From Stenotrophomonas maltophilia (GTDB lineage: Bacteria > Pseudomonadota > Gammaproteobacteria > Xanthomonadales > Xanthomonadaceae), in NCBI RefSeq assembly GCF_039555535.1, contig NZ_CP154630.1, positions 819,001 to 883,000 of the forward strand: a DNA stretch of 64,000 bases, read 5' to 3'. Positions within the stretch are counted from its first letter, which is position 1; the number at the start of each line of letters is the position of its first letter. The notes beneath the pieces were generated by a model. The model ran no database searches and was not told the origin of the DNA. It saw nothing but the letters and a program-made list of their open reading frames with translations. The position numbers and the translations under genes were made by a program. This document shows, piece after piece, positions 8,927-18,598 of this stretch.

Positions 8927-9481
8927 TCAGCGCTGGCGCTGCTGCGGTTGCCACAGCGCCTCGCCCTGGCCGTCGGCACGGGCCAGCACCCGGGCCAGCA
9001 CGAACAGCAGGTCCGACAGCCGGTTGAGGTACTGCAGCGCCTCGCTGCGCACGGCTTCGTGGCGGGCCAGGGTGACCGTCTCGCGCTCGGCGCGGCGGAC
9101 AATGGTGCGTGCCAGGTGGCAGCGTGCAGCGGCCTCGCCCCCGGCCGGCAGGATGAACTCCTTCAGCATCGGCAGGCCGGCGTTGTAATGGTCCAACTGC
9201 TGCTCCAATGCCGACACATCGGCGGCGTGGATCGCGGCGTGGCCGGGGATGCACAGCTCGGCACCCAGGTCGAAGAGCTGGTGCTGCAGGTGCACGACCA
9301 GCGCGCGCACGTCTTCCGGCAACGGAGCCGCCAGAAGCAGGCCGAGCGCGGCGTTGGCCTCGTCGACGGTTCCGTAGGACGCCACCCGGGCGTCATCCTT
9401 GGCGACACGCTGGCCGTCACCGAGGCCGGTACTGCCGTCGTCGCCGGTGCGGGTGTAGATGCGCGAGAGGCGATGACCCAT
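8927..9481 (-). CDS. cob(I)yrinic acid a,c-diamide adenosyltransferase (PduO/MMAB type)
   Basis: This enzyme transfers the adenosyl group of ATP to cob(I)alamin, making coenzyme B12. The 184-residue protein starts MGHRLSRIYTRTGDDG and has the PduO-type ATP-binding elements: TRTGDDGSTGL near the N-terminus, the segment ASYGTVDEANAALG, and a C-terminal RAERE...YLNRLSDLLFVLAR stretch with the conserved Arg/Asn active-site cluster. The ATG at 9481 gives the normal family length. It follows the btuM-like gene by 8 bases, so import and adenosylation of B12 are encoded together. Confidence 0.92.
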   Translation of the reverse strand: MGHRLSRIYTRTGDDGSTGLGDGQRVAKDDARVASYGTVDEANAALGLLLAAPLPEDVRALVVHLQHQLFDLGAELCIPGHAAIHAADVSALEQQLDHYNAGLPMLKEFILPAGGEAAARCHLARTIVRRAERETVTLARHEAVRSEALQYLNRLSDLLFVLARVLARADGQGEALWQPQQRQR

Positions 9482-9489
9482 GGCGTGGC

Positions 9490-10074
9490 TCAGTGCCGGA
9501 TGTCGCGGCGGGCCTGCTGGAGCTTCAGCACCTGCTCCACGGCCAGCTGCAGCGCGGCAGCCAGCGCCACGTAGATGGCGGTGGTGCGCAGGTAGGGGCC
9601 GAACCACTGCGCGTAGTTCTGCGCCCAGCCGGCCAGGGTCGGCTCGGCCACGTTGCGGCTGCTCCAGTAGAAACCGCCCTGCGCCAGCAGGTGGCAGACC
9701 GCCACCGAAGCGACCAGCAGCAGTGCGCCCTTGGCCAGCACCGGCCAGCGTGCGGTCTGGTAGTTGCGGCCCAGCAGCATGCCGCCGGCCCACAGCGAGA
9801 AATAGGCCGGCAGCAGCAGCCAGTAGCCCGGCGACACGCAGTAGTGCTGCCAGAAGTCCAGGCCGCTGCTGCGGATCACGATCCAGTCCACCAGCACCGC
9901 GAACACCATCAGCAGCGGGAACGCCCAGCGCGTCCAGCGCGCCAGGTAGAAGCCACCGATGAAGAACACCGCCCACGAGGCATCGGGGATGGCCGCGAAG
10001 TGGTTGACCCGGGTCGCTGCCAGCACCAGAACGAGCACGGACAGGACGAAGGCGCGGTTGGCAGTGTCGGACAT
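9490..10074 (-). CDS. btuM: BtuM-type vitamin B12 transporter (ECF S-component-like membrane protein)
   Basis: A 194-residue, very hydrophobic protein with about six membrane spans. It has RVNHF...PDASWAVFFIGGFYL near the N-terminus and HYCVSPGYWLLLPAY with a cysteine at residue 79. BtuM of Thiobacillus denitrificans is a solitary S-component-like cobalamin transporter of about this size, whose single conserved cysteine (Cys80) ligates cobalt and removes cyanide from cyanocobalamin. The motif around Cys79, the DASWAVFF segment and the adjacent cobalamin adenosyltransferase gene all agree with this. No ECF energising genes (ecfA/ecfT) are nearby, as expected for BtuM. Identification is from remembered motifs, not a search. 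Confidence 0.8.
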   Translation of the reverse strand: MSDTANRAFVLSVLVLVLAATRVNHFAAIPDASWAVFFIGGFYLARWTRWAFPLLMVFAVLVDWIVIRSSGLDFWQHYCVSPGYWLLLPAYFSLWAGGMLLGRNYQTARWPVLAKGALLLVASVAVCHLLAQGGFYWSSRNVAEPTLAGWAQNYAQWFGPYLRTTAIYVALAAALQLAVEQVLKLQQARRDIRH

Positions 10075-10180
10075 GGTGGCGGGCCCGGAGCGGATTCAGG
10101 TTTCATTCTAGCCCGCCGCGCGGGTTGGCGCAGGAGCGGCCGTTCGGCGTACAGACGGGGCGAGCGCGTATCATGAACGC

Positions 10181-11389
10181 ATGAGTGAACGACATGACGT
10201 GCTGATTGTCGGTGGTGGCCTGGTCGGCGCCAGCCTGGCCATTGCCCTGGACCGCCTCGGCCGCGACGTGGGCCTGCTCGAGGCAAGCCCGGCCGGCGAG
10301 TTGCCGGCGGTGTTCGACCAGCGCAACCTCAGCTTCGCCGCAGCCACCGTCAACGCACTGACCGCGCTGGGGGTGATGCAGAAACTGGCGATGTCGCCCG
10401 GCCCTATTCGCCGCATCCACGTCAGCCGCGCCGGCGATTTCGGCCGTGTACAGCTGGAAGCGGCCGATTACGACCGGCCGTGGTTCGGCCAGGTGGTGGT
10501 CGCCCGCGACTTCGGCCAGGCGCTGGAAGCGCGCCTGCAGGAGCTGCCTCGGCTGCACCGTTACCGACCGATGCGGTTCCTGGGGCTGGGCGAGGTGGTT
10601 GACGGCTACCGCCAGGTGCGGGTGGCCGACGCGGCCGGCGAGCGCGTGCTGCTGGCACGGTTGGTGGTCGGTGCCGATGGCACGACCAGTGGCGTGCGTG
10701 GTGCACTGGGCATCGAGGTCGACCGCCATGATTTCCAGCAGACCCTGTTCGTGGCCCGCGTGCGCAGCCAGCGCGCGCCGGACGGCACGGCCTGGGAGCG
10801 CTTCACCGATACCGGTCCGACCGCGCTGCTGCCGCGGGGTGACCGCCACTTCGGCACCGTGCATGGCGTGGCACGCGACCAGGCCGATGCCGTGATGGCG
10901 CTGGACGATGCGGCCTGGCTGCAGCGCCTGCAGGATGCGATCGGCTGGCGTGCCGGCCGTCTGCTCGAATCCGGCCCACGCAGTGCTTATCCGCTCATCC
11001 AGGTGCTGTCGCGCGCGCTGGCCGGTGAGCGCACGGTGCTGCTCGGCAATGCCGCGCAGACCATTCACCCGCTGGGTGCACAGGGCTTCAACCTGGGCCT
11101 GCGCGATGCGCTGACCCTGGCCGAGCTGCTGGAAGATTCCATCGATGATGCCGGCAGCGATGCGCTGCTGCAGGCCTATGTCGCGCGCCGCGAGGAGGAC
11201 CGCCGGCAGACCGTGGCGTTCTCCGGAGGCCTGGCGCGGCTGACCAGCAACCCGGCACCGCTGATGCGGCCGCTGCGTAGCCTCGGCCTGGTGGCCGCAC
11301 AACGTGCTTCGGTACAGTCGATGCTGGTCGGTGGCGCGATGGGCTTCCGTGGCGAAGTGCCGCGGTTGTGCCGCGGAGAAGCTGCATGA
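10181..11389 (+). CDS. ubiH: UbiH-type FAD-dependent ubiquinone hydroxylase
   Basis: The 402-residue protein belongs to the UbiH/UbiF/VisC flavin monooxygenases that hydroxylate the ubiquinone ring. Visible motifs are the N-terminal dinucleotide fold VLIVGGGLVGASLAIAL, the middle VVGADGTTSGVRG (DG motif) and the C-terminal FAD/ribityl segment LLGNAAQTIHPLGAQGFN. UbiH (2-octaprenyl-6-methoxyphenol 4-hydroxylase) is the best match from its order as the first of a pair, but regioselectivity cannot be read from sequence. Its stop overlaps the start of the next hydroxylase as ATGA. It is divergent from btuM across 106 bases. Confidence 0.85.
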   Translation: MSERHDVLIVGGGLVGASLAIALDRLGRDVGLLEASPAGELPAVFDQRNLSFAAATVNALTALGVMQKLAMSPGPIRRIHVSRAGDFGRVQLEAADYDRPWFGQVVVARDFGQALEARLQELPRLHRYRPMRFLGLGEVVDGYRQVRVADAAGERVLLARLVVGADGTTSGVRGALGIEVDRHDFQQTLFVARVRSQRAPDGTAWERFTDTGPTALLPRGDRHFGTVHGVARDQADAVMALDDAAWLQRLQDAIGWRAGRLLESGPRSAYPLIQVLSRALAGERTVLLGNAAQTIHPLGAQGFNLGLRDALTLAELLEDSIDDAGSDALLQAYVARREEDRRQTVAFSGGLARLTSNPAPLMRPLRSLGLVAAQRASVQSMLVGGAMGFRGEVPRLCRGEAA

Positions 11390-12567
11390 GCCGCCGCGCG
11401 CGCCTGGATGTGGCCATCGTCGGCGGTGGCGTGGTCGGTGCCGCGTGCGCGCTGGCGCTGGCCGACGCCGGGCTGTCGGTCGCGCTGGTGGAAGGCCGCG
11501 AACCGGCGCCGTGGCAGGCTGCGCAGCCGGACCTGCGGGTGTTCGCCTTTGCCGCCGACAACGTGCAGCTGTTGAACCGCCTGGGCGTGTGGCCGGCGAT
11601 CGCGCAGGCCCGCGCGTGGCCCTACCGGCGCATGCAGGTGTGGGACGCGGCCGGTGGCGAGGATCTGCTGTTCGACGCCGATCGTTTCGGTCGGCGCGAA
11701 CTGGGCTACATCGTCGAGAACGGCCTGCTGCAGGACCGCCTGTGGGCGGCGCTGCCGGCCGCGGGCGTGCAGCTGCATTGCCCGGCACGGGTGGAAGCGC
11801 TGGAGCAGGACGAGGACGGCGTGCGCCTGCGCCTGGACGACGGTCGTCGCCTCGAAGCGTCGTTGGCGGTGGCCGCCGACGGTGCCGAATCGACCCTGCG
11901 CCAGCTGGCCGGGATCGAGGTGGAAAAGCATGACTACCACCAGCGTGGCGTGGTGGCCTATGTCGACAGTGAACTGCCGAACCAGGCCACGGCCTGGCAG
12001 CGCTTCCTGCCGACCGGGCCGTTGGCGTTGCTGCCGGTGGCCGAACGCCGCAGCTCGATCGTCTGGACCCTGCCGGAGGACGAGGCTGCGCGCGTGCTCG
12101 CCTTGGACGAGGAGGCGTTCAACCGGGAATTGACCCGCGCCTTCGCTGCGCGGCTGGGCGAACTGCGCCTGGCCTCGCCGCGCGCGGCGTTCCCGTTGCG
12201 CCGCCAGCTGGCCCGCCACTACGTGGCCGGCCGTGTGCTGGCATTGGGAGACGCCGCGCATGTGGTGCACCCGCTGGCCGGGCAGGGCGTGAATCTGGGC
12301 CTGCGCGATGTAGCCGCTCTGCAGCAGTGGCTGGCGCCGTCGGCAGAACGCCGCGGCCAGCCGCGCCTGTCGCCGCAGCGCCTGCAGCGCTGGGCCCGCG
12401 AACGGCGCAGCGACAACCACATCGCCGCCTACAGCTTCGATGCGATCAATCGCCTGTTCTCCAACGATGAGATGCACCTGACCCTGGCCCGTGGCCGCGC
12501 GCTGGGTTGCGTCGGCAAATGGCCGCCGCTGGTGCAGGCGTTCTGGAAGCGCGCCGCCGGGGTTTGA
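11386..12567 (+). CDS. UbiH/UbiF/VisC-family FAD-dependent hydroxylase, second of pair
   Basis: The 393-residue protein starts MSRRARLDVAIVGGG at an ATG overlapping the previous stop. It has the dinucleotide-binding motif VAIVGGGVVGAACALAL, the AADGAESTLRQ motif and the C-terminal LGDAAHVVHPLAGQGVNLGLRD segment. It is a paralogue of the upstream hydroxylase and likely carries out a different ring hydroxylation in ubiquinone synthesis (UbiI- or UbiF-like). Coupled translation of two such flavoproteins fits their reported membership in a soluble Ubi complex. The specific reaction is inference. The chosen start avoids six residues that precede the family N-terminus. Confidence 0.85.
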   Translation: MSRRARLDVAIVGGGVVGAACALALADAGLSVALVEGREPAPWQAAQPDLRVFAFAADNVQLLNRLGVWPAIAQARAWPYRRMQVWDAAGGEDLLFDADRFGRRELGYIVENGLLQDRLWAALPAAGVQLHCPARVEALEQDEDGVRLRLDDGRRLEASLAVAADGAESTLRQLAGIEVEKHDYHQRGVVAYVDSELPNQATAWQRFLPTGPLALLPVAERRSSIVWTLPEDEAARVLALDEEAFNRELTRAFAARLGELRLASPRAAFPLRRQLARHYVAGRVLALGDAAHVVHPLAGQGVNLGLRDVAALQQWLAPSAERRGQPRLSPQRLQRWARERRSDNHIAAYSFDAINRLFSNDEMHLTLARGRALGCVGKWPPLVQAFWKRAAGV

Positions 12568-12634
12568 CCGGAATACAGGCCGCACGACGCGACGGGCGTC
12601 GCTGGCGTGTTACCAACCACGGGACGCCGCTCTG

Positions 12635-12658
12635 GTAGGTGCCAACCTTGGTTGGCAC
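12635..12658 (+). repeat. GTAG-ended palindrome, SMAG variant with GTGCCAACC stem
   Basis: GTAG followed by GTGCCAACC-TT-GGTTGGCAC. It has the same architecture as the SMAG repeats (terminal GTAG plus a short imperfect palindrome) but a different stem sequence. Further copies of this stem type are at 59729-59779. Confidence 0.75.
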
Positions 12659-12678
12659 GCTTCCGGCATCGGTGAACA

Positions 12679-12745
12679 AAAAAGGGGACGGAGGGGATTA
12701 AGTCGTTTGTGGCACAAACGACTTAATCCCCTCCGTCCCCTTTTT
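12679..12745. terminator. 32-bp perfect hairpin, probable bidirectional terminator or dispersed palindrome
   Basis: A perfect inverted repeat of 32 bp (arms 12679-12710 and 12714-12745) with a 3-base GGC loop. The arms begin with five A and end with five T, so in either orientation the hairpin is followed by a U-tract. It sits between the convergent ubiquinone-hydroxylase and EF-hand genes, and its right edge coincides with the EF-hand stop codon. The arm length and perfection are unusual for a simple terminator and suggest a mobile or dispersed palindrome. Confidence 0.8.
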
Positions 12746-13140
12746 CAGTCGACCAGCCAACCGGCCAGGTCGGCACGGTCCAGCTTGCCGCGGTGCTTGC
12801 GGTCCAGCGAATTGAACTCATCGGCCAGCGCCGGATTCGCCTGCGCTTCCTCACGGCTGATGAAACCATCGCCGTTCACGTCCAGCGCAGCGAAGTGGAT
12901 GCGGTACTGGCCAACCACGCTGCTGGGCTCCAGCGAACGCACCGTCACCTGCGCCTCGCCGGCCGGCTGTGCAATCTCGACGCTGCCGCTGACCCGGCCC
13001 GCATCAAGCGATTGCTGGCGGATCGCGCCGCCGGTGGGGCCCAGCGGCTGGCTCTGCGCCGGGGTGTGCGGCAGCTGCTGGGCCATGGCCGGTGCGGCTG
13101 CCAGCAAAGTGATCAGCAGGGTGAGCGAGTGGTAGCGCAT
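12745..13140 (-). CDS. secreted EF-hand calcium-binding protein
   Basis: A 131-residue protein with a clear signal peptide (SLTLLITLLAAAPAMA, cleavage before QQ), so it is periplasmic or exported. Residues about 85-96 form a canonical EF-hand loop DVNGDGFISREE. A second loop near the C-terminus (DRKHRGKLDRAD) keeps some acidic positions but is degenerate. Small EF-hand proteins of this type are common in xanthomonads, mostly of unknown role; calcium sensing or buffering in the envelope is inference. Its stop codon lies at the edge of the long hairpin. Confidence 0.8.
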   Translation of the reverse strand: MRYHSLTLLITLLAAAPAMAQQLPHTPAQSQPLGPTGGAIRQQSLDAGRVSGSVEIAQPAGEAQVTVRSLEPSSVVGQYRIHFAALDVNGDGFISREEAQANPALADEFNSLDRKHRGKLDRADLAGWLVD

Positions 13141-13154
13141 GGTTCCGTTCCCCG

Positions 13155-13177
13155 GTAGCGCCGGGCCATGCCCGGCG
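13155..13177 (+). repeat. GTAG-ended palindrome, SMAG variant with CGCCGGGC stem
   Basis: GTAG, then CGCCGGGC-CAT-GCCCGGCG, in the short gap between rlmM and the EF-hand gene. It is another stem type of the GTAG family. Confidence 0.75.
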
Positions 13178-13189
13178 GATGCAATGGGT

Positions 13190-14257
13190 TCAGCGCAGCG
13201 GCGAGGCCAGCACCGTGATTTCTTCCCGATCGTGATACAGCTGCTTGGCGCGCACCACCAGCGGCTTGCCGGCCTGGTCCTGGAACAGGTCCAGGCACAG
13301 CCGGGTCTCGTCCCAGCGCTTCTTCATCGGCAGCTTCAGGTTGAAGATCGCGTGCCGGCACCAGCCTTCTCGGAACCAGGTGGCCATGCGCTCGGCGACG
13401 CGGCGCGGCTGCTCGACCATGTCGCAGACCATCCAGTCCAGCGGCTGTTCCGGGTGCCAGTGGAAACCGTCGGCGCGCAGGTGCTCGACCAGCCCTGTGT
13501 CCAGCACGTGCTGGCGCAGCGGGCCGTTGTCGATGCTCAGTACGTGCATGTGCTGGCGGGTCAGCACCCAGGTCCAGCCGCCGGGTGCGGCGCCGAGGTC
13601 GGCCGCGCGCATCCCTGGCTTGGCCAATGCCTCGCGTTCTTCCGGCGTCAGCAGGGTCAGCAGCGCTTCGTCCAGCTTCAGTGCCGAACGCGAGGGGGCC
13701 TCGGGCAGCAGCTTCAGGCGCGGAATGCCCAAGGCCCACGGTGCGCTGTCGGCCGGGTCGGCCACGCAGACGAAGGCATGGGTGCCGTCGACGAACACCA
13801 CATGCAGGCGCGGCAAGCGGTTGTTCGGCTTGTCGCTGAGTTTGCCAGCCTTGCGCAGCGCTGGGCGCAGCGCATTGCCGAAGGCACGCGCCAGGCCCGA
13901 CAACGGCTTGCCGGCGTCAGAATCGGGATGTTCCACCCACAGGTCGCCGAAGCGCGGCGCATCGGCCAGCACCTCCAGCATCGGCGTGATGCGGTCACTC
14001 GGATCCAGCTGCGGCAGCTCTGCCAGTACCACCAGCTTCTGCCGCGCGAAGATCAGCTCGCGCCAGCGCAGGCGGGGCGCCAGCGCGGCGGCTTCGTCGC
14101 ACATGAACAGCACGTAGCCATCATTGCGCTGGGTGCGTGCATAGCCGGCGAAACCGGCTTCACCGGCGCGGAACTGCAGCTCGCCGGCCAGCTCGGGCTC
14201 GAAGCCCTGCCGGCACAGGCACAGCAGGCCGATGCCGGTTTCAGTAACGGGCGCCAT
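13190..14257 (-). CDS. rlmM: 23S rRNA (cytidine(2498)-2'-O)-methyltransferase
   Basis: RlmM 2'-O-methylates C2498 of 23S rRNA with SAM. The protein begins with a THUMP-like/ferredoxin region (GLLCLCRQGFEPELAGEL) and has the RrmJ-like catalytic domain: SAM motif ADLGAAPGGWTW, DWMVCDMVEQPRR, and NLKLPMKKRW with the catalytic lysine. The ATG at 14257 is chosen because GGGGAA lies 8 bases upstream; an ATG 4 codons earlier lacks such a site. This start makes 355 residues and overlaps the preceding deaminase gene by 17 bases. Confidence 0.93.
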   Translation of the reverse strand: MAPVTETGIGLLCLCRQGFEPELAGELQFRAGEAGFAGYARTQRNDGYVLFMCDEAAALAPRLRWRELIFARQKLVVLAELPQLDPSDRITPMLEVLADAPRFGDLWVEHPDSDAGKPLSGLARAFGNALRPALRKAGKLSDKPNNRLPRLHVVFVDGTHAFVCVADPADSAPWALGIPRLKLLPEAPSRSALKLDEALLTLLTPEEREALAKPGMRAADLGAAPGGWTWVLTRQHMHVLSIDNGPLRQHVLDTGLVEHLRADGFHWHPEQPLDWMVCDMVEQPRRVAERMATWFREGWCRHAIFNLKLPMKKRWDETRLCLDLFQDQAGKPLVVRAKQLYHDREEITVLASPLR

Positions 14258-14801
14258 CGCTTTCCCCATAGGCGCGCAGCACGCTGCGCGCGGCGTCGCG
14301 GTTCAGGCCCTGCACCACTTCGATGCCGCGCTTGTTGAGCTCGCCGACCCAGTCCGCCGGCAGCGGGCCTTCATCGAACGGGGTCAGTTCTTCGACGTCG
14401 GCCGAGTTGGCGCCGATCAGCAGGCGGTCGATGCCGGCCCACACGGTGGCGCCGTAGCACTGGCAGCACGGCTGCGAGCTGGTGGCCAGGGTGACCGGCG
14501 ACAGCACTGCGTTCAGGCGCGGGGTCTGCAGGCGCTGCTGGGCCAGCATGTAGGCCATGTTCTCGGCGTGCGCCAGTGAGGTCGCGTGCGGCATCACCCG
14601 GTTCACGCCGGCGGCGATGACCTTGTCATCCGGGCCGAACACCACGGCGCCGAACGGGCCGCCACTGGCGTGTTCGACGTTCAGCCGCGACAGCTCGATC
14701 GCCAGCGCGACCTTGGCCTCATCGCCCGGATATCGACGATCCAGGTCGATCTGGTCGTGGATCCAGGCGGGAAGGGTCAGGTGGACTTGCGCGTACAGCA
14801 T
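14241..14801 (-). CDS. guanine deaminase-like nucleoside/nucleobase deaminase
   Basis: A 186-residue member of the cytidine-deaminase fold. The zinc site is complete: HAEN supplies the histidine and catalytic glutamate, and SQPCCQCYG supplies the PCxxC cysteine pair. The N-terminal SGGPFGAVVFGPDDKVIAAGVNRV is typical of GuaD/TadA-like enzymes. Guanine deaminase (guanine to xanthine) is the closest functional guess; tRNA adenosine deaminase is less likely because TadA usually has other C-terminal motifs. The start MLYAQVHLTL is the first ATG consistent with the domain. Confidence 0.78.
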   Translation of the reverse strand: MLYAQVHLTLPAWIHDQIDLDRRYPGDEAKVALAIELSRLNVEHASGGPFGAVVFGPDDKVIAAGVNRVMPHATSLAHAENMAYMLAQQRLQTPRLNAVLSPVTLATSSQPCCQCYGATVWAGIDRLLIGANSADVEELTPFDEGPLPADWVGELNKRGIEVVQGLNRDAARSVLRAYGESDGARY

Positions 14802-14896
14802 CGCGGGGGTGCCTCGTGTGGGATGGAAGAAAGTGCGGTTGCTTGGGAAACCGGCGCGCAGTGTAGCCGCACCGGCCTGTACCGGGCGTGGGCAGG

Positions 14897-15619
14897 TCAG
14901 CCGGGTGAGCCGGTGCGGATCACCACGTACTGCTTGCGGAATTCCAGCCCGGCCTGCGGCCAACTGGCGGCATAGGCGCGCAGCAATGGCAGGGCAGCAG
15001 CGAAGTCGTGGCCATTGACCCGGCAATCGGCCTCGCACAGGCCATCGGCATCGCGCGAGGCGAACAGGCGGATGGCAAGGAACTGGCGCGCCTTCAGCAG
15101 GTCGTCGAAGGCCTCCATGCTGCGGGTGAACAGGCAGCAGGGGCAGGAGCCATGATCGTCCTCGCTGCAGGTGGAGGCATCCACTTCCTGTGCACGGTAG
15201 TGCGCCAACGGCCCCAGCACCACGGTACGCTCGTGTTCCTCGCCATCGTCACCGGCCGGATAGGTCAGGCCCATCATCGGCAGGCCCTGCGCGTCGTCGG
15301 CACCCACTGCGGTCTGCAGGGTAGCCAGGTCCACCCGCACCCAGGTCTGGAAGCCGGACAGCAGCGACGCCTGCTCATCGGCACCGTTGGCGTGCTGGTA
15401 CTCGAACAGGCCATCGGCGAACAGGCTGGGATGCTGCGCCTCGATGACCGTGGAGGTCTGCCAGCCACCGTTGTCGCGCGCGTGTGCCGCCATCGCATGC
15501 GGGGTCAGGCGCAGGCCGCTGTCCAGCAGCAGCGCGTTGCCGTCGACGCGGCTGGCGATGCCGGCGTCCTGCAGGACCTGCTGCAGCAGCGGGAGGAGGG
15601 CGGTGGACGTCGTGGTCAT
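14897..15619 (-). CDS. uncharacterised protein, DUF6348-like
   Basis: A 240-residue soluble protein with no signal peptide or membrane span. It has a central acidic Cys-rich patch (STCSEDDHGSCPCCLF, about residues 155-170) and a C-terminal GLEFRKQYVVI segment. I associate the C-terminal motif with the DUF6348 family, from memory only; that family has no assigned function. The clustered cysteines could bind a metal. It stands alone between the deaminase gene (95 bases) and a small membrane protein gene (48 bases), all on the minus strand. Confidence 0.6.
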   Translation of the reverse strand: MTTTSTALLPLLQQVLQDAGIASRVDGNALLLDSGLRLTPHAMAAHARDNGGWQTSTVIEAQHPSLFADGLFEYQHANGADEQASLLSGFQTWVRVDLATLQTAVGADDAQGLPMMGLTYPAGDDGEEHERTVVLGPLAHYRAQEVDASTCSEDDHGSCPCCLFTRSMEAFDDLLKARQFLAIRLFASRDADGLCEADCRVNGHDFAAALPLLRAYAASWPQAGLEFRKQYVVIRTGSPG

Positions 15620-15667
15620 GTCAGGCCTGTGGATGGATCGGGTGGAGCATCCAGGCCGGGCCTGGTG

Positions 15668-16321
15668 CTAGTGATCGAGTGCTTCGCGTTCTGCGCGATA
15701 TCGCCGTGCGTCGGACTGCTGCTGCGGATCGTTGCCATGATCACGCAGCCAGGTATCCAGCTCGCGGCGATAGTCCGCGCGGAAGTCGGCATTGCCTGGG
15801 CTGAAGTGCAGCTTGCGTGCCGCGACCTCCACCCGCTCGCGCGCGCTGGCACGGGCCTGGGCGATGCCGTGCGGTGATTCGTTGGTGAGGATGACGAAGT
15901 TGCGCGGAAAGCCCGGGGTGTACTTCACCACGAACGGCTGGTCCTGCGCCGGGATGCGGATCGCGTTCTCCAGCGGCCACAGCGAGGCGGTGTTGGTATG
16001 GAACACCACCTCCACGTCGCGGCCCTCTGCGGTGCGCAACACCGCTTCGTAACGCCAGATGTACTGTTCGTTGAGCGTGGAATTGGTTTCCTCGGCCTTC
16101 ACGATCACCGCTTCACCGCGCTCGCCCACCGCATTGAGGAAGGTGGCGTTGAGGAAGCTGCCGAGGAAGATGTTGAGCATCGCCAGCGGAAACACCACGA
16201 TGGCGTAGACCGGCGAACGCCGCCACCACGAGACCAGCCCGGCCAGCACCATTGCTGCAAAGAACGTCAGCAGCGGATGCTGCGAGATGAACCAGAGCAG
16301 GGCGGACAGGGCGGTGATCAT
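15668..16321 (-). CDS. uncharacterised two-span membrane protein
   Basis: A 217-residue protein with two N-terminal hydrophobic helices (about 4-28 and 38-55) separated by a basic WWRRSP turn. After these comes a soluble domain (SFLNATFLNAVGERGEAVIVKAEETNS and onward) and a charged, arginine-rich C-terminus. The pattern resembles DUF3592-like membrane proteins, in which a beta-rich domain follows two helices, but I cannot assign a family. It lies 43 bases downstream of the glnS stop and may be transcribed with glnS. Confidence 0.6.
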   Translation of the reverse strand: MITALSALLWFISQHPLLTFFAAMVLAGLVSWWRRSPVYAIVVFPLAMLNIFLGSFLNATFLNAVGERGEAVIVKAEETNSTLNEQYIWRYEAVLRTAEGRDVEVVFHTNTASLWPLENAIRIPAQDQPFVVKYTPGFPRNFVILTNESPHGIAQARASARERVEVAARKLHFSPGNADFRADYRRELDTWLRDHGNDPQQQSDARRYRAEREALDH

Positions 16322-16364
16322 CGTCGCGGTCGTGCGGGCGCCGTGCCGGCGCCCGCGCAGGTCC

Positions 16365-18113
<1,749 letters not shown>

Positions 18114-18196
18114 GAGTCTGGGGCGAAAAAGGGCAGAAAGACCAACAGTCTAGCGCGTACAGGCCAAGGCTGCCCGGTGGCGTCTGGGGCTGGCGG

Positions 18197-18244
18197 CCAG
18201 CGGCCGGCACTACCAACCCGTCTTCCGGTAGCGCCGGCCGCTGG
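18197..18244. repeat. GTAG palindrome pair, CGGCCGG stem type
   Basis: CCAGCGGCCGGCACTACC and GGTAGCGCCGGCCGCTGG face each other across a 12-base spacer in the gap between divergent glnS and the DUF2007 gene. Each unit ends in GTAG/CTAC, as in SMAG elements, but the stems are GC-only. Confidence 0.75.
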
Positions 18245-18325
18245 ACGGCAGAACGGTCATTCGCCGTCAACGGCGGCATTCAGCGCCCGGGCGTATGCTG
18301 GACCCTTGCCCCGAGGAGCCGCCAC

Positions 18326-18589
18326 ATGCACATCGTGTACAAGGCCGACAACCTGTTCGACGCCCACCTGGTCAAGCACGCGCTGGAAGATGCCGGCATC
18401 CCGGCCTTCGTGTTCGGCGAGTCGTTGCTGGGCGGCATGGGCGAGCTGCCGCTGTTCGGCGTGCTGCGGGTAGGTATCCCCGACGCGGCGCGGCCGCAGG
18501 CCGAAGACATCGTGGCGGCGCTGGACTTGGGCCACGCGCCGGACGCCCCCATTTCAGATGCAGACGACATAGCCGGCCTTCCGGCGTAG
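18326..18589 (+). CDS. DUF2007 domain protein
   Basis: An 87-residue protein built almost entirely of the DUF2007 domain. It has the start MHIVYKADNLFDAHLVKHAL, the LVKHALEDAGIPAFVFGE helix-turn-strand, and VLRVGIPDAARPQAEDIVAAL typical of this PII-like small domain, annotated in other genomes as a putative signal-transducing protein. No ligand or partner is known. It lies 9 bases before msrA and is probably cotranscribed with it. Confidence 0.8.
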   Translation: MHIVYKADNLFDAHLVKHALEDAGIPAFVFGESLLGGMGELPLFGVLRVGIPDAARPQAEDIVAALDLGHAPDAPISDADDIAGLPA

Positions 18590-18598
18590 GAGCGCATC

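Noticed and set aside
10075..10180. A cobalamin riboswitch controlling btuM
   Set aside because: The divergent gap is only 106 bases and contains no B12-box GCCACTG; it is too short for the usual ~200-nt element.
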